Notes: generated from the letters alone by a model not told the origin. A stretch of 64,000 bases of DNA from Pseudoscleropodium purum (GCA_963969395.1 OZ017795.1:7626001-7690000); one strand, 5' to 3'. Positions 48,238 through 61,040 are shown, counted from the first letter of the stretch. Translations and numbers: made by a program.

Positions 48238-51169
48238 CTTTTATTTTTGTACATTGGTTTGTTGCTCCTTCTACCAATTTTTTGTCCTATTTTAGATCTT
48301 TCATTTTCACATTTCAACCAATTATTTCACTAACTAACAACGAACTAACTAATGGTTCTTTCCAAACATTGGTTCTCCCCAAATGTTGATAGTTGAAAGA
48401 AGATTCTACCAATTTCCTTTAAATGTTGATTTTTAAACTTTGTATGAATAAACTATAAATTTTCAAAGTGTTGAAAATTTATAATTTCTAAAAACAACCT
48501 TAGACTTTCATGACCAATAAAAATACATTCTAGGCAAGAACTTGTAGGGGTTAATTTTAAAAAGGGGTCACAATTAGGTTATATTACTTCAACAAAAAAA
48601 TAGACAGGCACCCATAGGGGCATGTTTATCTATAAGCTCATTTCTCTTTAGTAACTTTTATTTAAATCTATTATTTTTTTAGAAGGATTTGACAATTTCA
48701 CCTATTTTTTATCCATTTTTTAATGTTGAAATTTCTAGTGACAATATGAAGTATGATTTAGGCTGGTAAGATTCTATTCCTTAAAAATGTTTAGTAGCAA
48801 ATCGTTGTAATCTATAGGTTGTGCTTATAAGATCATCCATCCAAATCTAAGAACATTCATCTCAATTTTCAATAGTGATGTCAGACAAAAAAATGCCTCT
48901 TTAAAAGGCATTCCTTAAAACAAGACTTGCTCAACTAACACCTTATATTGAGTGCACAATTGTTATAGGCTAATTTCTTGTTGTTTGGAAAGACCAAAAT
49001 GTATGGAATGAAATGAATATGCTTACCTTATTGGCAAAAGAAAGTTACCATTAGCCTAGGTTATAGTTTATACATAGACATTTGATAAATTTGGAATGAT
49101 GTTGAGAAGGTTAGTTTGGCCCTTGCACAAGAATGGTATGCACGAACCAAGAAATGGTTCAAATTTTCTTAGCTTTGAGTGAGATTCTTAGAGGATTCTT
49201 CGGAATCCAATGGGAGTTATTTCTTTTGAGTCTCTAGGATCCATTTCAGCTATAAAAATACACTTTTTAACATTAATAATATTGCCATCAAACATGTCAC
49301 TTATAAACAAAAGCTTAAAAACAATCAAATACTTTCTAATATACACAAACTACCTTAAATAAACAATGCTCACTAAATCTATTCTTCTAGGTAAATAGCC
49401 CCCTTGTAAAATAGGACATTATCCTAGGCCATTGCATTTCTTAGAAGGAGTAACTTCCCCGAGGTTGATCAATACAACATGTACATTGTTGAACACAACC
49501 TACACTATATATATATAGACACACACACACACATATAGACATCATGTATCAAACAATTTATACAAATGAATCATATATGTATGATACGAGAAAAATCCAT
49601 AGAAATTGAGAACCTTGATAAGTAGTAATATATTGGCTATGCGAGACTTATTCATTTACAAATGTAGTAGTTTACAGTCTCAAAATCTTACAAAATGTGT
49701 TAGCAAGTAAAATAGTTTAGACTATTTAGGATTCAGAGTGTAGTACAACATACAATAGCTCCTACTTGAAAAAAATTCTTTAACTATATACATACACACA
49801 CAATAGAAAATGAGATGTTCATTATTTTTCCATTTGTAGATGGAAAATGGAAGCTCTTTATGCAAATTCCTCTCCTTTCTTTTAAACTACCCCTTATATA
49901 AATTTATAAATTGTATACTATGGATCATTACAATGTATTGTATAATAGTTGTAATACAATACTCTTCAAAGAAGTGATTCTATAGTAACTTGCATATTTT
50001 TCAATTTATTAACTCCGACATTTAAAATATACCCTATAATAGTTTATATGTTGTTTTTAAAGTACCTGCTAATAAAATATCCAAGATCCCATTTATCTAC
50101 AAGACAAAAATAACAAATATTCACAAGAGCACTATGAAAAGTAGTATAGTGAGAAGTATGTTATGAGATCACTCAACACGTAGTCTCACCAAATTGGACT
50201 ATGGTAACTACATCCAAAATTGCACGAATAAGCTTTGTCGCATAATTGATATGATTTAGGAAATGAACAACAAATTTTTGCACATTGGTGAAGGACTAAG
50301 AATCAAAATGCAAGTGGTTCTATAATTTTGGGACACATTGTGAATTAGTTACAAATTTTCAACGATACAACTCATACAAGGTGTAGGGTGCTTAACTCCT
50401 AAATGTCCAAGGCACCAAATTCCGGTGTCGACAATACTTTGAAGTTATATAAAACCTAACCAACTTTCTATTTTTATTAGTTTTTATTTTTGAATTTTTT
50501 TTTGAAGTCTAGTTTTAGCATCAAAAATTCAATTTTGGAAATGATTGACAATAATTTTTCTATTTAAGATTTTGTGCAAAGGTGTCCATTGCAATCTTGA
50601 CTTTCTATAGTCTTGAGCCTCAAATACAATAGATCTTGGAGAAAAAATCACCTTCAAAATTCATTTAAAAAGAATGTAGAAGAGATTTTAAAAAGTAGTA
50701 AATTGATTAGGGTTAACCTTCTATTTTTTTGATGACCAATGTTTTAGATTTGACATGTGAAAAGAGGATTGAAAGACTTCAAATCACTTTTATAGTTTTA
50801 ATACCTTTATAATCAAACATTATAATATTTCAATCCCTAAGTCATATTGTTGTGTTTTCTTTTCCTATGTGATTTCTAACATATCTAATTTGAATTTTGA
50901 TGGTTATAGTTCAAAAAGATTTGGTACAACTTATCAAAATGTTGACTTTCTATTCAATTTAGAACAAATTCCTAGACGCTCAAAAAAGGCCTTAGGCATT
51001 TAAGGGTTAAAGTATCATGTAAGTATTGCCAAAATACATTTGATGCACATAAATTAAATAACACTTGAGAAAAGTTAAAACAACAAGAAGTGTATCCCAA
51101 ATTGTTCACTTGTAAAGTCGCCACTTCCATAGTTATAAAAATAGAGCTATTACAGTTAGGCCCAGTTTA
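45501..51169. other. AT-rich intergenic DNA
   Basis: No gene recognised. An isolated CACTAGTAGAAA sequence at 46675-46686 matches the terminus of the CACTA element at 59.7 kb, but no partner end was found. Copies of the dispersed TTTAGGGGTTAA/GGCCTTGG-type motif lie near 48545, 50388-50412 and 50985-51010. A CA-rich run lies at about 49521-49532. Confidence 0.55.
48188..48234. repeat. (TA)n microsatellite
   Basis: An uninterrupted alternating AT run of about 47 bp. The ORF that spans it (Tyr-Ile repeats) is an artefact of the repeat. Confidence 0.97.
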
Positions 51170-51960
51170 TTTACGAACTAGCAATTTCAGCCATTCCGAT
51201 TTTTGATATATAGTATAGAAAAAAAAATGAAAATTTTCATTTTTCATAATTAATACCAAATTGTCACACAATCTCACTCAATTTTGCCAAATTTCAGCTT
51301 AAAAAAAACTAAAAATCCATTTTTGGTGAATTTTTAAAGTCAATTTCATGATTTTACAAAATATTTTGATGCAAGCAATTATTGATGAATTGTTTTAGTT
51401 TGATTGCATAGATATGTAGGGAACATCCATACACACATCTTTCATATGAAAAAACATCCCATTAAGTAAAATAAATATAAGCTCCTAGTAAGGGCTCAAT
51501 TTAGAGGTGTTATGACGAAATTATGTGAAATAGATATCTATATATTTTAAACTAGCTTTTGGCAAAGTAATTGTACCATCATGTTCAAACATTCAAAATA
51601 AGTTACCACATGAATGGAAAGTAGAAAAATCTAATCATTACAAAAAAAATGTCTATTTTCATAACATTTAGACATTGTCATCCCAACACTTAAAACTCTA
51701 TAGAAAGAATAGTAAAACTTTTTTGGAGAAACTTGCTTAGGGAAAGATGTGCATATGGATGTTCCCTACATATATCTACAATTGAACTTAAAAAATTCAC
51801 CATCAATTGCTTGCAATAAAATATCATATAAAACTATGAAATTTGACTTAAAAAATTCACCAAAAATAGAATTTTAATTTTTTTAAATTGAAATTTGGCA
51901 CGCTTGAGTGGGATTGTGTAAGGATGCCATGATAATTATGTGAACCAAAATCTACCAATT
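51170..51960. mobile_element. second foldback element, related to that at 34.2-35.3 kb
   Basis: The arms lie at about 51235-51445 and 51735-51955 and are inverted. The shared blocks in order are CACTCAA, CCAAATTTCA, TTTTTGGTGAATTTTT, AAGCAATT and ATGTAGGGAACATCCATA followed by CACATCTTTC. The loop is about 290 bp. The CCAAATTTCA and TTTTTGGTGAATTTT blocks also occur, in the same order, in the arms of the 34-35 kb element, so the two appear to be one family. Confidence 0.7.
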
Positions 51961-52626
51961 AGACTCCACATTGTAGAATAAACTTTGAATGCCTCAAATT
52001 TCCAGTTCGTAAATGAATTGGACTTGACTATACACTACTCAAAATTTACCTTACACTTATCCTTGTCATGCATACTATTTTGGGTATCCTCCCAATTTAT
52101 TTTCCCTTACAAAATAGGGGTCGATTTTCAGCACTTCTATCTTAACTCATCTCTTGATTTAAGGTTTTGTGAAGATGCATTCTTAATGACAAGCAGTTAG
52201 CAGCAGATCTCGTCTCTTGCTTGCTTTCTCTGCAAGGTGCTGTAGATTGAAGCTAAGTTACATTGAATAGCCTGAAACAATAGCATAACGAGAAGCTTAC
52301 AAGGCCGATAATGCTAAACTCTATGTGGGCGAGTAGCTGCTGTTCGAAAATTTTGAGGAAATTTGCAAACCTTGTGAAAGTATAAAGAATTTGCAGTCAT
52401 GCGAAGTGTGGCATCACATTCCAAATAAATGTAGGGTTTGATTGCTCGCGTGGAGTATTTATGTACGCTTTTGCGATTTGGCAATACCCTTTCAATTCAC
52501 GAATTTAGAATCCAATTTAGGAGAGCTCTGTCAATCTGCTACTAAGGTAATCGCGAAATTGACAATTGAATTTCGGGATAAATAAATTGCTCAACGGTCA
52601 CGTGCATTACATTTTGGGTTTTGCAG
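51961..52626. other. transition from AT-rich DNA to the NBS1-derived segment
   Basis: No gene recognised. From about 52200 the GC content rises. The stretch just before 52627 (GGGATAAA to TTTTGCAG) resembles the end of NBS1 intron 3, so the duplicated segment may begin in it. Confidence 0.4.
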
Positions 52627-53073
52627 ATTCTCTTCTTGTTCGAGTGTATTCGGTGTCCTATGTGCGGAAAGAATCAGAATTCAACCTCCAAATATGGTTA
52701 TGAGGACCAAATTTCTACGTAAGATCATCTGACATCGATGCTACAGCTTGAATTCCTTCCCAAGTGCCGATTCGGCTTGTGAGTGCAGATTTTTCTTCGT
52801 TAGTGCGAGAGATGTAATCGGAGTGGTTTCAGAATGTGGCAGAGTGCGGGTAAGCCGCTTCGTATGTTATGAGACATTGCATTGCTGCACTTCGTCATAC
52901 ATGTAGCGCACAACAGAAATGGGATGGGCTCTTTAGGGTTCCAGGGGCCCAGTCGTGGAAAGAGGGTTGTTCTCATGTACGGGTGGTGGACGAAGGATCA
53001 GCAGTCAGGGAGATGGTCATTGCGTTCCGTAAACGCTTTAGTTCAGATTAACCAGAGGCAGGTTCATCCTGAC
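52627..53073 (+). pseudogene. partial NBS1 pseudogene (copy of the exon 4-5 region)
   Basis: The block CGGTGTCCTATGTGCGGAAA followed by CAACCTCCA corresponds to NBS1 exon 4 (13192-13277). About 200 bp further on, TCGTGGAAAGAGGGTTGT to TCAGATTAACC corresponds to exon 5 (13435-13643), including the BRCT core SWKEGC and VDEGSAV. Relative to NBS1 there is an extra triplet (VRVVDEG for VLVDEG), a deletion of about nine bases where NBS1 encodes the Ala-Ala-Val stretch, and a stop at TTCAGATTAA. Intron-like sequence and acceptor are copied too, so it arose at DNA level. Similarity may extend weakly to 53288-53370. No FHA or C-terminal exons are present. Confidence 0.8.
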
Positions 53074-55900
53074 TAAGTAAAGGTGTGTTCTCACTGATCA
53101 ATTACGGTGATAGACTTTCCATATCTTAGAAGCTACCTCTTGGAGTCCTCCTCCTTTCCCACATTCCTATTCCTATTCCCTCTCCCGATCGACCAACATT
53201 CTATACCTTCGTGATCTTGACGATTTCCACTCTCTTTGATGGTTCCTTGCCAATTTCTCCTCTCTCATGCTTGAGCGTTTCACATGGCAGGAAAATGCTG
53301 GGATTCCTCATGAGGACGTCGTCTGCGGGCGGCATTGTGATACACACCATCAGATTGTCACAACAAGGTGAGTTGACTCATCTTCGTTAGAAACCACTGC
53401 TACCGAATTCCAGACTCGACTTTTTTCTAATTGATTATTTGCTAACACGCAGTAGTTCTTAACTGGCCAATGATATTCGGGCTACGTTGTTGGCGGACTC
53501 GAAGATCAAATGCCTGCCTTCACTTCGTTGACGCCAATGAAACTCCCCTACCCTGGCTGTTCAAATATGATGATGAAAAAATAGCATAAAACTAAGCATT
53601 GGAATGTTGTTGGTTTCGATCTCCCATTTAGTTGAACAGCACATCCCAATGTTGTTTCACTAGAGTCTTTCAACAGTGTGTTCGCGCTAGTGTGAAGAAT
53701 CAAGAAAGAACGAGAAGAAACGGGATTTACGAGCAGTTGTGCTTTTCGGTTGGTAGTGTTTCTTTTAGTGTCCACCAAAAGCAGGTGTCACCTGCTTATG
53801 GCGTAGGTGACTCCTGATTTTTATGACCACTAAGAGAAACACTTTCGTGTGGCCATATCCCTTTCTTTGATGATGTGAGTCAAATGACAAAGCAGGAATT
53901 TGCATATCGAAATTGTGGGCAGCACTAGATACATACTCTTTGTTTATCATGAATTTACTTCCGAAGTGCCTCTGGCCATAAGTGGTCGATTTCACATCTG
54001 AAGGAGTTGAAATGAATCATTTCTGAAGTTTCAAGGAAGATACCCAGTATACCAATACAAAGGAAAAATCATTCCCTACATTTTTGAATGGGTAGGAGCA
54101 TGTTCTAAGTGTTATTATAATTGGCCATAAGCTTCCAAAGAGGACTTTTAATTCTTAGTTCAGGCGCAAAGATCAACATTTTCAGAATGATAGACCTCCA
54201 TTTGTGAGCAATGGCTTGCCTATCTTGATTGAATTGGGACTGCCCTCTTCGCTAATCGATTGAGGTCAGTCTGCAGGTAGAGATCCCGACTGGAGGTGGG
54301 GCGCTGTTTTGCACTTGAGACGTGTGTAGCTGCTTAGCACCTGCATCATGTGTGGGAAGGAAGCAGTCATCGCCATTTTTAAGAGGAAAAGAGATCCGAA
54401 TATCCCGAGGAACCCGACTCGATCCATGCTAGGCCGAATCCATTTCCCCTTCAAGAAAGAAGAAAGGGAGCCTGTTCCAGGCCCTGGGTCCCGAGCCGGC
54501 TCACGACCGGGTTCCCGACCCATGTCACGAGCACCCTCCCGGTGACATGGGAATTAATATGATGTAGCTAGCTACATAGAATTTTTAGTTCAGAGTATGG
54601 AAAGCCTACAAAATCCAAAGATCTTCAATCTTTCGTGGACGATTTTTTAGAAAATTCCTTTGATGGGAAAGTGGATCTACAGTTTTTGATGGTCAACTGG
54701 CCGGATCTGTAATTTGATCATAAGATGTGTTGATTGTTCACATGTACGTGCAACTCATGAGGCTTCATTTGTTACAGAGTCGTGATTGAAGCTCTGCTAG
54801 CTAGTTGTGTGAACTCTGGCAATGATTGAAGGTACGCAACAACATTCGCGAACCCATTTTTGACCTGAAAGGTTTGATTGCTGATTTCACATGCGTCTGA
54901 AGATCTTCACACTTCCAGATAGCAATGACTAACCAAACCTTCATGTCACGGCCACGGCCACCAGGGCTTTTTTTTTTTCAAATTTTAAAAATGAATGAAA
55001 AGGCGATTCGTAATTATCTTTGAGTGCTGTGGTGGCGAATTGTAATAAGAAAAGTGAGTTTCTACTTGGCGACAGGATTCTTTTGGGGGTCACAGTAGTT
55101 GGCGATTCCTTTTTCGATTCCATGTTTTTTTTAACGATCACAAAGTGACCGCAAAGGGCATTAGTGGCGACCATGCCTCTTCCTGGTCAGTGAAATGGCG
55201 AATTGGGAAAGACTTCGGGCGTCACTGACGCAAACAACAGGTGATGATTTCGTGTCAAATGGCGATATGAAGCAAGATTTGTGAAGGGCACATGCAAGGT
55301 AAGTAAAAACTTGAACAACTTGAACAACTTCAACCTGCAAGGTACATGGAACGACTTGAACGATCAAGTTACATAAAAGATTCATGATGTTCACTTACGA
55401 AATCTGCCTCTGAAATCTGGAACCTGAAATCTGGAACTTGGACCTGCACCCGCCCACACACCCCTCTGACGCCTAAGTAAGTGAAGTGAAACGCCGAAGC
55501 TCAAAAGCACAACACGAAAACATTTGCAACATGCTACAATTAGACTCCACAATGACCTGCACCCCACCCCAGACCCCTCCTCGAGGCCTACGTGAGGAAA
55601 TGAGTCAGGAAATGTCCAAGCAGTAAGCCAATTAAAAAGCACATGATATGAACACGGCAACTGCGAGTAATCAGTCCTTCGGACTGCGATATGATTCCAC
55701 ATTATGGACAAACATAAGAAAAGCATCCGTAAGACCAAGAGCGGCCCTGACGGAGTGCATCTGAGTTGACATAAACAAAACAGATCAGGGGGAGAAAAGC
55801 TAACCTTCACCTGCTGAGTACCTCCAAGTTGTAGTACCTACCCACTATTGCTGCCCAAAACTTTGCACTACCTGCTGACTTGCTACGTGAGCTGCTCCGA
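53074..55900. other. intergenic, no gene recognised
   Basis: Possible decayed continuation of the NBS1 copy to about 53370. At about 54473-54542 a GC-rich run of loose units (GGGTCCCGAGCCGGCTCAC-like) encodes a repetitive PGSR-type peptide that looks fortuitous. Short tandem ACTTGAACA units lie at about 55312-55332. A long minus-strand ORF at 55391-55810 shows no family features. Confidence 0.45.
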
Positions 55901-56347
55901 GCTACACCCTAATTACTCGCTAAATTTGAGGAACTTGCCAAAGTTCTGAGTCAGATTATTGTTGCTATCCAGAACCCACTACACTTTTTTCAAGGGATTG
56001 ACATCGTATGGGCTAAGCATGGCGTCCAGGTGCCATTTGATTTCATGCACGTCTTGAACAGGGTCCATTGAGAAATGAGTGCTTTCCAGTCTATGAGCGG
56101 AGGGATCAGCATCTTCTTGTCACCCGGCCCTCGCCCCCAAATTTTCTGTGACCATAGTTGTCCAGAAGAGTGCGAAGATGCTTGTCGAACATCTCCTTGG
56201 CACTCCCTTGGCGCTCCCTTGGCACCAATACTGTAGATACAAGATCCCAAATGCGTTCATGATATAGTGTTGTGGAAACTTGTCATACAACTCCTCAACC
56301 AACATTTTTGTGGCACTTGCACAAAAAGAAGTCAATAGCATACTCAA
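55901..56347 (-). pseudogene. hAT transposase fragment, decayed
   Basis: Read on the minus strand in changing frames: VEELYDKFPQHYIMNAFGIL and YLQYWCQG (about 56300-56200), then MFDKHLRTLLDNYGH, PPLIDWKALISQWTLFKTCM (about 56100-56040), SPYDVNPLKKV, an in-frame stop, and LTQNFGKFLKFSE (about 55950-55905). These are the middle blocks of the same transposase type as the element at the left end of the window, where the matching pieces read GNIYPYYWQQ and SLFKVTMKAH. N- and C-terminal parts are missing. Frameshifts and a stop make it non-functional. Confidence 0.75.
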
Positions 56348-57720
56348 GCATGATGCAATACATATAATATTGAATTAACAATACTACCTAACCTCAATTA
56401 GCACATTCAAGGAACACATTCAATTAACACGGTCAAGTAACAATATTAGTATATTACATGTTCAATTCACAATATTGCATGTTCCAACAAGAACAAGTAC
56501 ACATTCAATTCATAATATAGTGCATATACTACAAATGGAAAGGGTTCAAATATTGACTTAAGCAATTTAGTTTGCATAGTTCCAAAGACTCAGCATTCAC
56601 AGAAACACAAAGCCATGAAGAATTTGTAGTGGTTTTCATAGTTGTGCATTCTGTTTTCACCTTCAAAAGTAAGGAAGCCCGAATTTCACGGTCCATCGGT
56701 CCCCCTTATGCTCCACGTGGATCAACTCACCATAACAAACAAATGAAAGCACAATAGAATTATCATTGAGATCAGTGATCCACTTAACCTGTAAAGTCTC
56801 ATTGTCCTCTATGGGGGATAAAATGGATTTGGGGCAGGCTCCGACAGTCTCAATTTTTGTCTTAATTTTCTGAATTTTTTATCCAAAGATAGGAAAACAC
56901 ATTAGCTTTCCAAAAATATATTTTTTATTTCAATCAAAGTCTGTTAATCAAAAATTATGGCACAAAAAGTTATTTTTTTCAGTTCGACAGGTAGGAAAAA
57001 ACCTTCCAAAAAAATTAAAGGAAAAACTTAAATATTTTTTTGTATAGATTATATTTCTGTATATACAGAAAGCTTTGATTTATTTCATTTGGGTTTGTTA
57101 TGTGAAAGTTATGGACAATCTTGTTCTTCGGGCAATCAAAGAACCTTTTTGAAAAAATAACTTGTAGGATACTAGGATTCATATTTTGACCTCAATTTTC
57201 AGAACATTTCCAAAAAAAATTCATAAGGTTAAGATCTTTTTTTAGAAAAACACATGAAATTAGTATATTTTAATTCCATCTTAAAAATACTAACAATTAA
57301 ATTTTTTTTTCAATTTTGAACCTACTTCTATTTAAAAAAAATTTAATGAGTGAAAAACTAAGTGAATATTTTTTTTCTCTTAAATTACTAGACCCCCAAC
57401 TCTATTTTTTTATGATATAAAATTAGAAATTCAAAATCAATAGAGCAAATATTCTAAGTTATGAAGGTTCAAAACCAAAAATTGTAGTTGAGCAAGGTGC
57501 AAAAAAAATTGTTTACTTCACTTGAAACGCAAATATCTTGCAATCTACAAAGTCAAAGTTTGTGAAATTTCTTCCACACATTTTTATACTAGTCTTATAC
57601 AAGATCTTGTAGTTAAATATGCCAAAAAAAAATTTAATTTTTTTTGCTCTTTGCTATGGAAATAGCAATTTTGAGTGGTTTTTGATGGAAAATAGGCCTT
57701 GGGACTTTAGGGATTAATGT
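56348..57720. repeat. AT-rich DNA ending in a dispersed repeat copy
   Basis: The block 57060-57180 (AAAGCTTTGATTTATT, AAAGTTATGGACAATCTTG, AAAAAATAACTT) is an inverted copy of 30905-31045. The copy ends at about 57683-57718 with GGCCTTGGGACTTTAGGGAT, the conserved terminal motif of the family. No gene recognised. Confidence 0.65.
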
Positions 57721-59700
57721 GGATGTGCTTGTGATTGCAATCCAAGAAGTTGTTGAAGCTCTAAAACTTGTCTATGTTGAACAAAGTTCTCTTGTCTTTG
57801 TACATTCTATATAGGGATCTTTGACAAATTTTCACTAGGGCTATGAAGTTACAAATATATACGTCCCTTTTTTGTGCAAAGTTTATCAATGTATCAATTG
57901 CCTCCATTAGTGGCAATAGTGCACACATTTCCAACAATGAATATGCATCAAGTAGCTAAACCAAAAAAGACTAAATCACTTGGTAGCATTGTTAGATTTC
58001 ATGACAACAAAGATAAGAATTTCAAATGCAAAATTGATACTACCATTCACGTATGGAATTTCACACAAAGATTTACACGAAGTAATGCCTATGACCATGC
58101 TACCACCCTAATAACATCATAAAGAGTTTGAATACGAGATGTATACGTGATTTATATTCTACCATGGGACATCCTTCCCTTAAAAGCTAAAATATTGTAG
58201 CAAATTGCTCCTTCTTCCTATGGGCCTCCATTGACGAGTAGTGGTTGAATTGTTGAAGGATAGTTGGTGGCAATTAGCTACACATGTTTTTGTGGTGCTT
58301 ACATTGCAAAGTGATATACTACTCTCTGGCCTTCACTTTAAATTGTGATAGATCTTTCTTGGCAATCCTCTTTCCATCATGCTTGAACAATGTATTTGAC
58401 TTTGGTGCCATTACACATGACTTTGTGCCAATTATAGTGCAAATCTTGTATAAACCATATGTATAATTCCATCAAAGGCTATTATACCCTCTACCCAAAG
58501 AAGCTTAGCTATCCACAAAGTTTAGAATTTTCTATGCCAATTGTACCTCATCTAGGCATGGAATTGCTTATTCTTTGATTTGGAATGGGAATTGTTGCCC
58601 TTCTTTTTTAGTGGCATTTGAAAATCCAAATTGTTCTTAGTTGTCATTGTGAACTTTGACCAAATCGAAGTTGTCCTTAGCATCCAATTTTGAAGAAATT
58701 GTAATCACCAGGGATTTGTTGCTCAACACTTCTGTATCTTTTGAACCAGAAGACAAATCACAAAGAAAACGAGTGTCACTAGACATTGGAGTGCGCTCTG
58801 ATCTCAACCCCTATCGTGTACAATCATCATTGCTGGAATAATCTTCTATTGAAACAAGCTTTGTTTTGGGCACCTTTCAGAGGCTACCATCAAATACCAT
58901 TACCAAAGGTTGTTCCTTCCTGTGCACCATGGCTAGACTCAAAGTAAGATCTAAGTGCATTGTCTTCTTTGTTGTCTCTACCCTCCAAAGATCAATGATT
59001 TTCTCTTTTTGCTTGATTCCTTTACCTCTATTGTCAATGTCTTAAAGACCGCCTAATCTGCTTTTCCTTTGCTTCTTTTGCAAGATTTGTAGCATGCACC
59101 ACCTTGTTGACCATGTTGTCTTCAAAATCTTAGTCACTAGATTCCATCTTCAAAAGTTGTTACTAAAATCAAATCAAAATGGAGATTGCAGAAGGCCAAG
59201 CAAACACAAAGACAATTGGAAGACTCTCAAAATACATGCAAAAAACGAGCTATAGACATTAGGGCATGCAAAATCCACAATACTAAGGTTCCTTGAAGTT
59301 GTACCCTCCACTTGTAATTTTGCAAACTCTCCACAACAATTTATGAAATCGCAACGCCTCTATTCCAATGAACAATCATTAACAATAATGAAATTTTAAA
59401 AGATTGAAGAGTAGATATCAAAATAGTAGATGTGACACTCCTTTCAATTTTTTCCAATGTTGTAGTAGTTTGCTCCTACTATGATAGCGTGAAGACAATG
59501 TAGGCTCCCTAAACCACTAAGCCAAAATTATGGTGATGAAGAAACCCTACTCTTGCCTACAGGTGGCAATATAATTGTCATTCTCTTCTACAATTGTGGC
59601 AACACCACCCACTGCACAAATCCTTGCATTGGGTGATAATTGAACTCATGAGTAAGTTGCATTAGTGACAAGATTATGAGAATGAGCACAAATCTCAAAT
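57721..59700. other. intergenic, no gene recognised
   Basis: Several ORFs of 60-80 codons occur (for example 57874-58122 plus, 58656-58841 plus), with mildly coding-like composition on either strand. I found no domain, no splice pattern and no transposase signature. An old, unidentifiable transposon body is possible. Confidence 0.4.
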
Positions 59701-59939
59701 GGACACTAGTAGAAAAACAATGTTCAAATCAACAAAAAATCAACAAATTTTTGTTGAAGTGAATATTGTATCGTCTATTTTTACAATTTCTTTTGTTGGT
59801 TTTGATACTCATTAACAAAATCAACACTTATTTTTGTTGATTCAGATATTGCAAGTCTGCAATTCTAAAGAATAAAAAAATCAACACTTTTTTTTTCATT
59901 TTGATTAACAAGAATCTCAAGTAAGTTTTTTCATTTGAA

Positions 59940-60900
59940 AAATGTTTAAATCACCATGGTTGGTATTCTATGTACAATATTTTTCTTAAAAACTTAATCA
60001 TTTACAATTCAATATTTTTTTAAAGTCAGCAGACTTCAGAGGTCGTTTAGGCATAGAAAAATAACTTTTTTCAAGAAATTTTGAACCAAAAATAGTTTTC
60101 AATCAAACTAACTTTCATCTCTAAAAATCCGTTTGCAATTTCAAGTTTTTAATCAAAAGTTACTAATAAATTTCAGAAAGGGGTTGGAATGAACTTTTTT
60201 GTTAACATTTTTAAACAACTTCTCTGAAATTTATTCATAGCATACTAAAAATAAGATAATGAAAATTTCTTGTTTTAATCTCACAACTCCTATGCAATTT
60301 CACACTCTAAATTAGAATACACACTACTAAACAAGTCTTTCAAATATCTATACAATTAAATTTTTTTTTAAATTGCTTCATTGGGGATAATTATAAGCCC
60401 ATATCTTTTGTTCACTGTAGAAACACACTTCAAAAGGCTTGGACATTTAGGAGTTAAATCACCATGGTTGGAATTCTATGTACCATGGGATTGTATTTTT
60501 TTAACATAATCATTTAAAATTCAGTGTTTTTCAAACTCAGTAGGCTTCAAAGGCCTTTTAAGCATAGTAAAACAACTTTTTTCAAAACAATTTCAACTAA
60601 TAAAAGTTGAATAATCAAGTTAACTTCCACTTTGAAAAATTATTTTGCAATTCAAAGTCTCCAATCAAAAGTTATAGACAAAATTCAGAGAGGGGTTGGA
60701 ATGGACATTCTCTTTGACATTTTAAAACAACCTCTCTAAATTTTGTCTATAATGTTTTAATTGGAGACTTGGAATTGCAAAATAATTTTTGGAGGTGGAA
60801 TTTAACTTGATTTTTTAACCTTTCTTAGTAAATTTTTTAAAAAACCCTTGTTTTACTATGACTAAATGACCTCTAAGGTCTAGTGAGTTTGAAAAACAAA
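59940..60900. repeat. direct repeat plus hairpin block
   Basis: A unit of about 290 bp starting AATCACCATGGTTGG occurs at about 59947-60235 and again at about 60455-60740. The second copy is followed by an inverted copy of its own 3' half: GAATTGCAAAATAATTTTT at about 60773-60791 mirrors AAAAATTATTTTGCAATTC at about 60635-60653. The spacer between arms is about 20 bp. Confidence 0.8.
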
Positions 60901-60960
60901 TAGAAAAAACTAGCAATAACTAAATAAATAAAAATGGTAACTCACATGTGCACATGTACA

Positions 60961-61040
60961 TGGATGTTTGGTATGTTGATAGAGGCCTTGTACTATAAGT
61001 AAGGGGTGCAAGGTTCAAACCTTGATGGCACTTGTAGATG
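60961..61040 (+). repeat. tRNA-like (SINE-head-like) sequence
   Basis: GTTGATAGAG, TTGTACTATAAGTAAGGGGT and GCAAGGTTCAAACCTTG lie in the order and spacing of a D-arm/A box, an anticodon arm and a T-arm/B box (GGTTCAAACC). The acceptor stem does not pair, so this is a tRNA-derived relic, for example a SINE head, rather than a functional tRNA gene. Confidence 0.45.

Noticed and set aside
48171..48389. ORF with an YIYIYI run.
   Set aside because: Artefact of the (TA)n microsatellite.
54348..54545. Plus-strand ORF with PGSR-type repeats.
   Set aside because: The repeats come from a short GC-rich tandem run; there are no splice sites or homologous features.
55391..55810. Minus-strand ORF of 139 codons, Cys- and Leu-rich.
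   Set aside because: No family resemblance and no supporting context. Composition fits translation of C/T-rich non-coding DNA.
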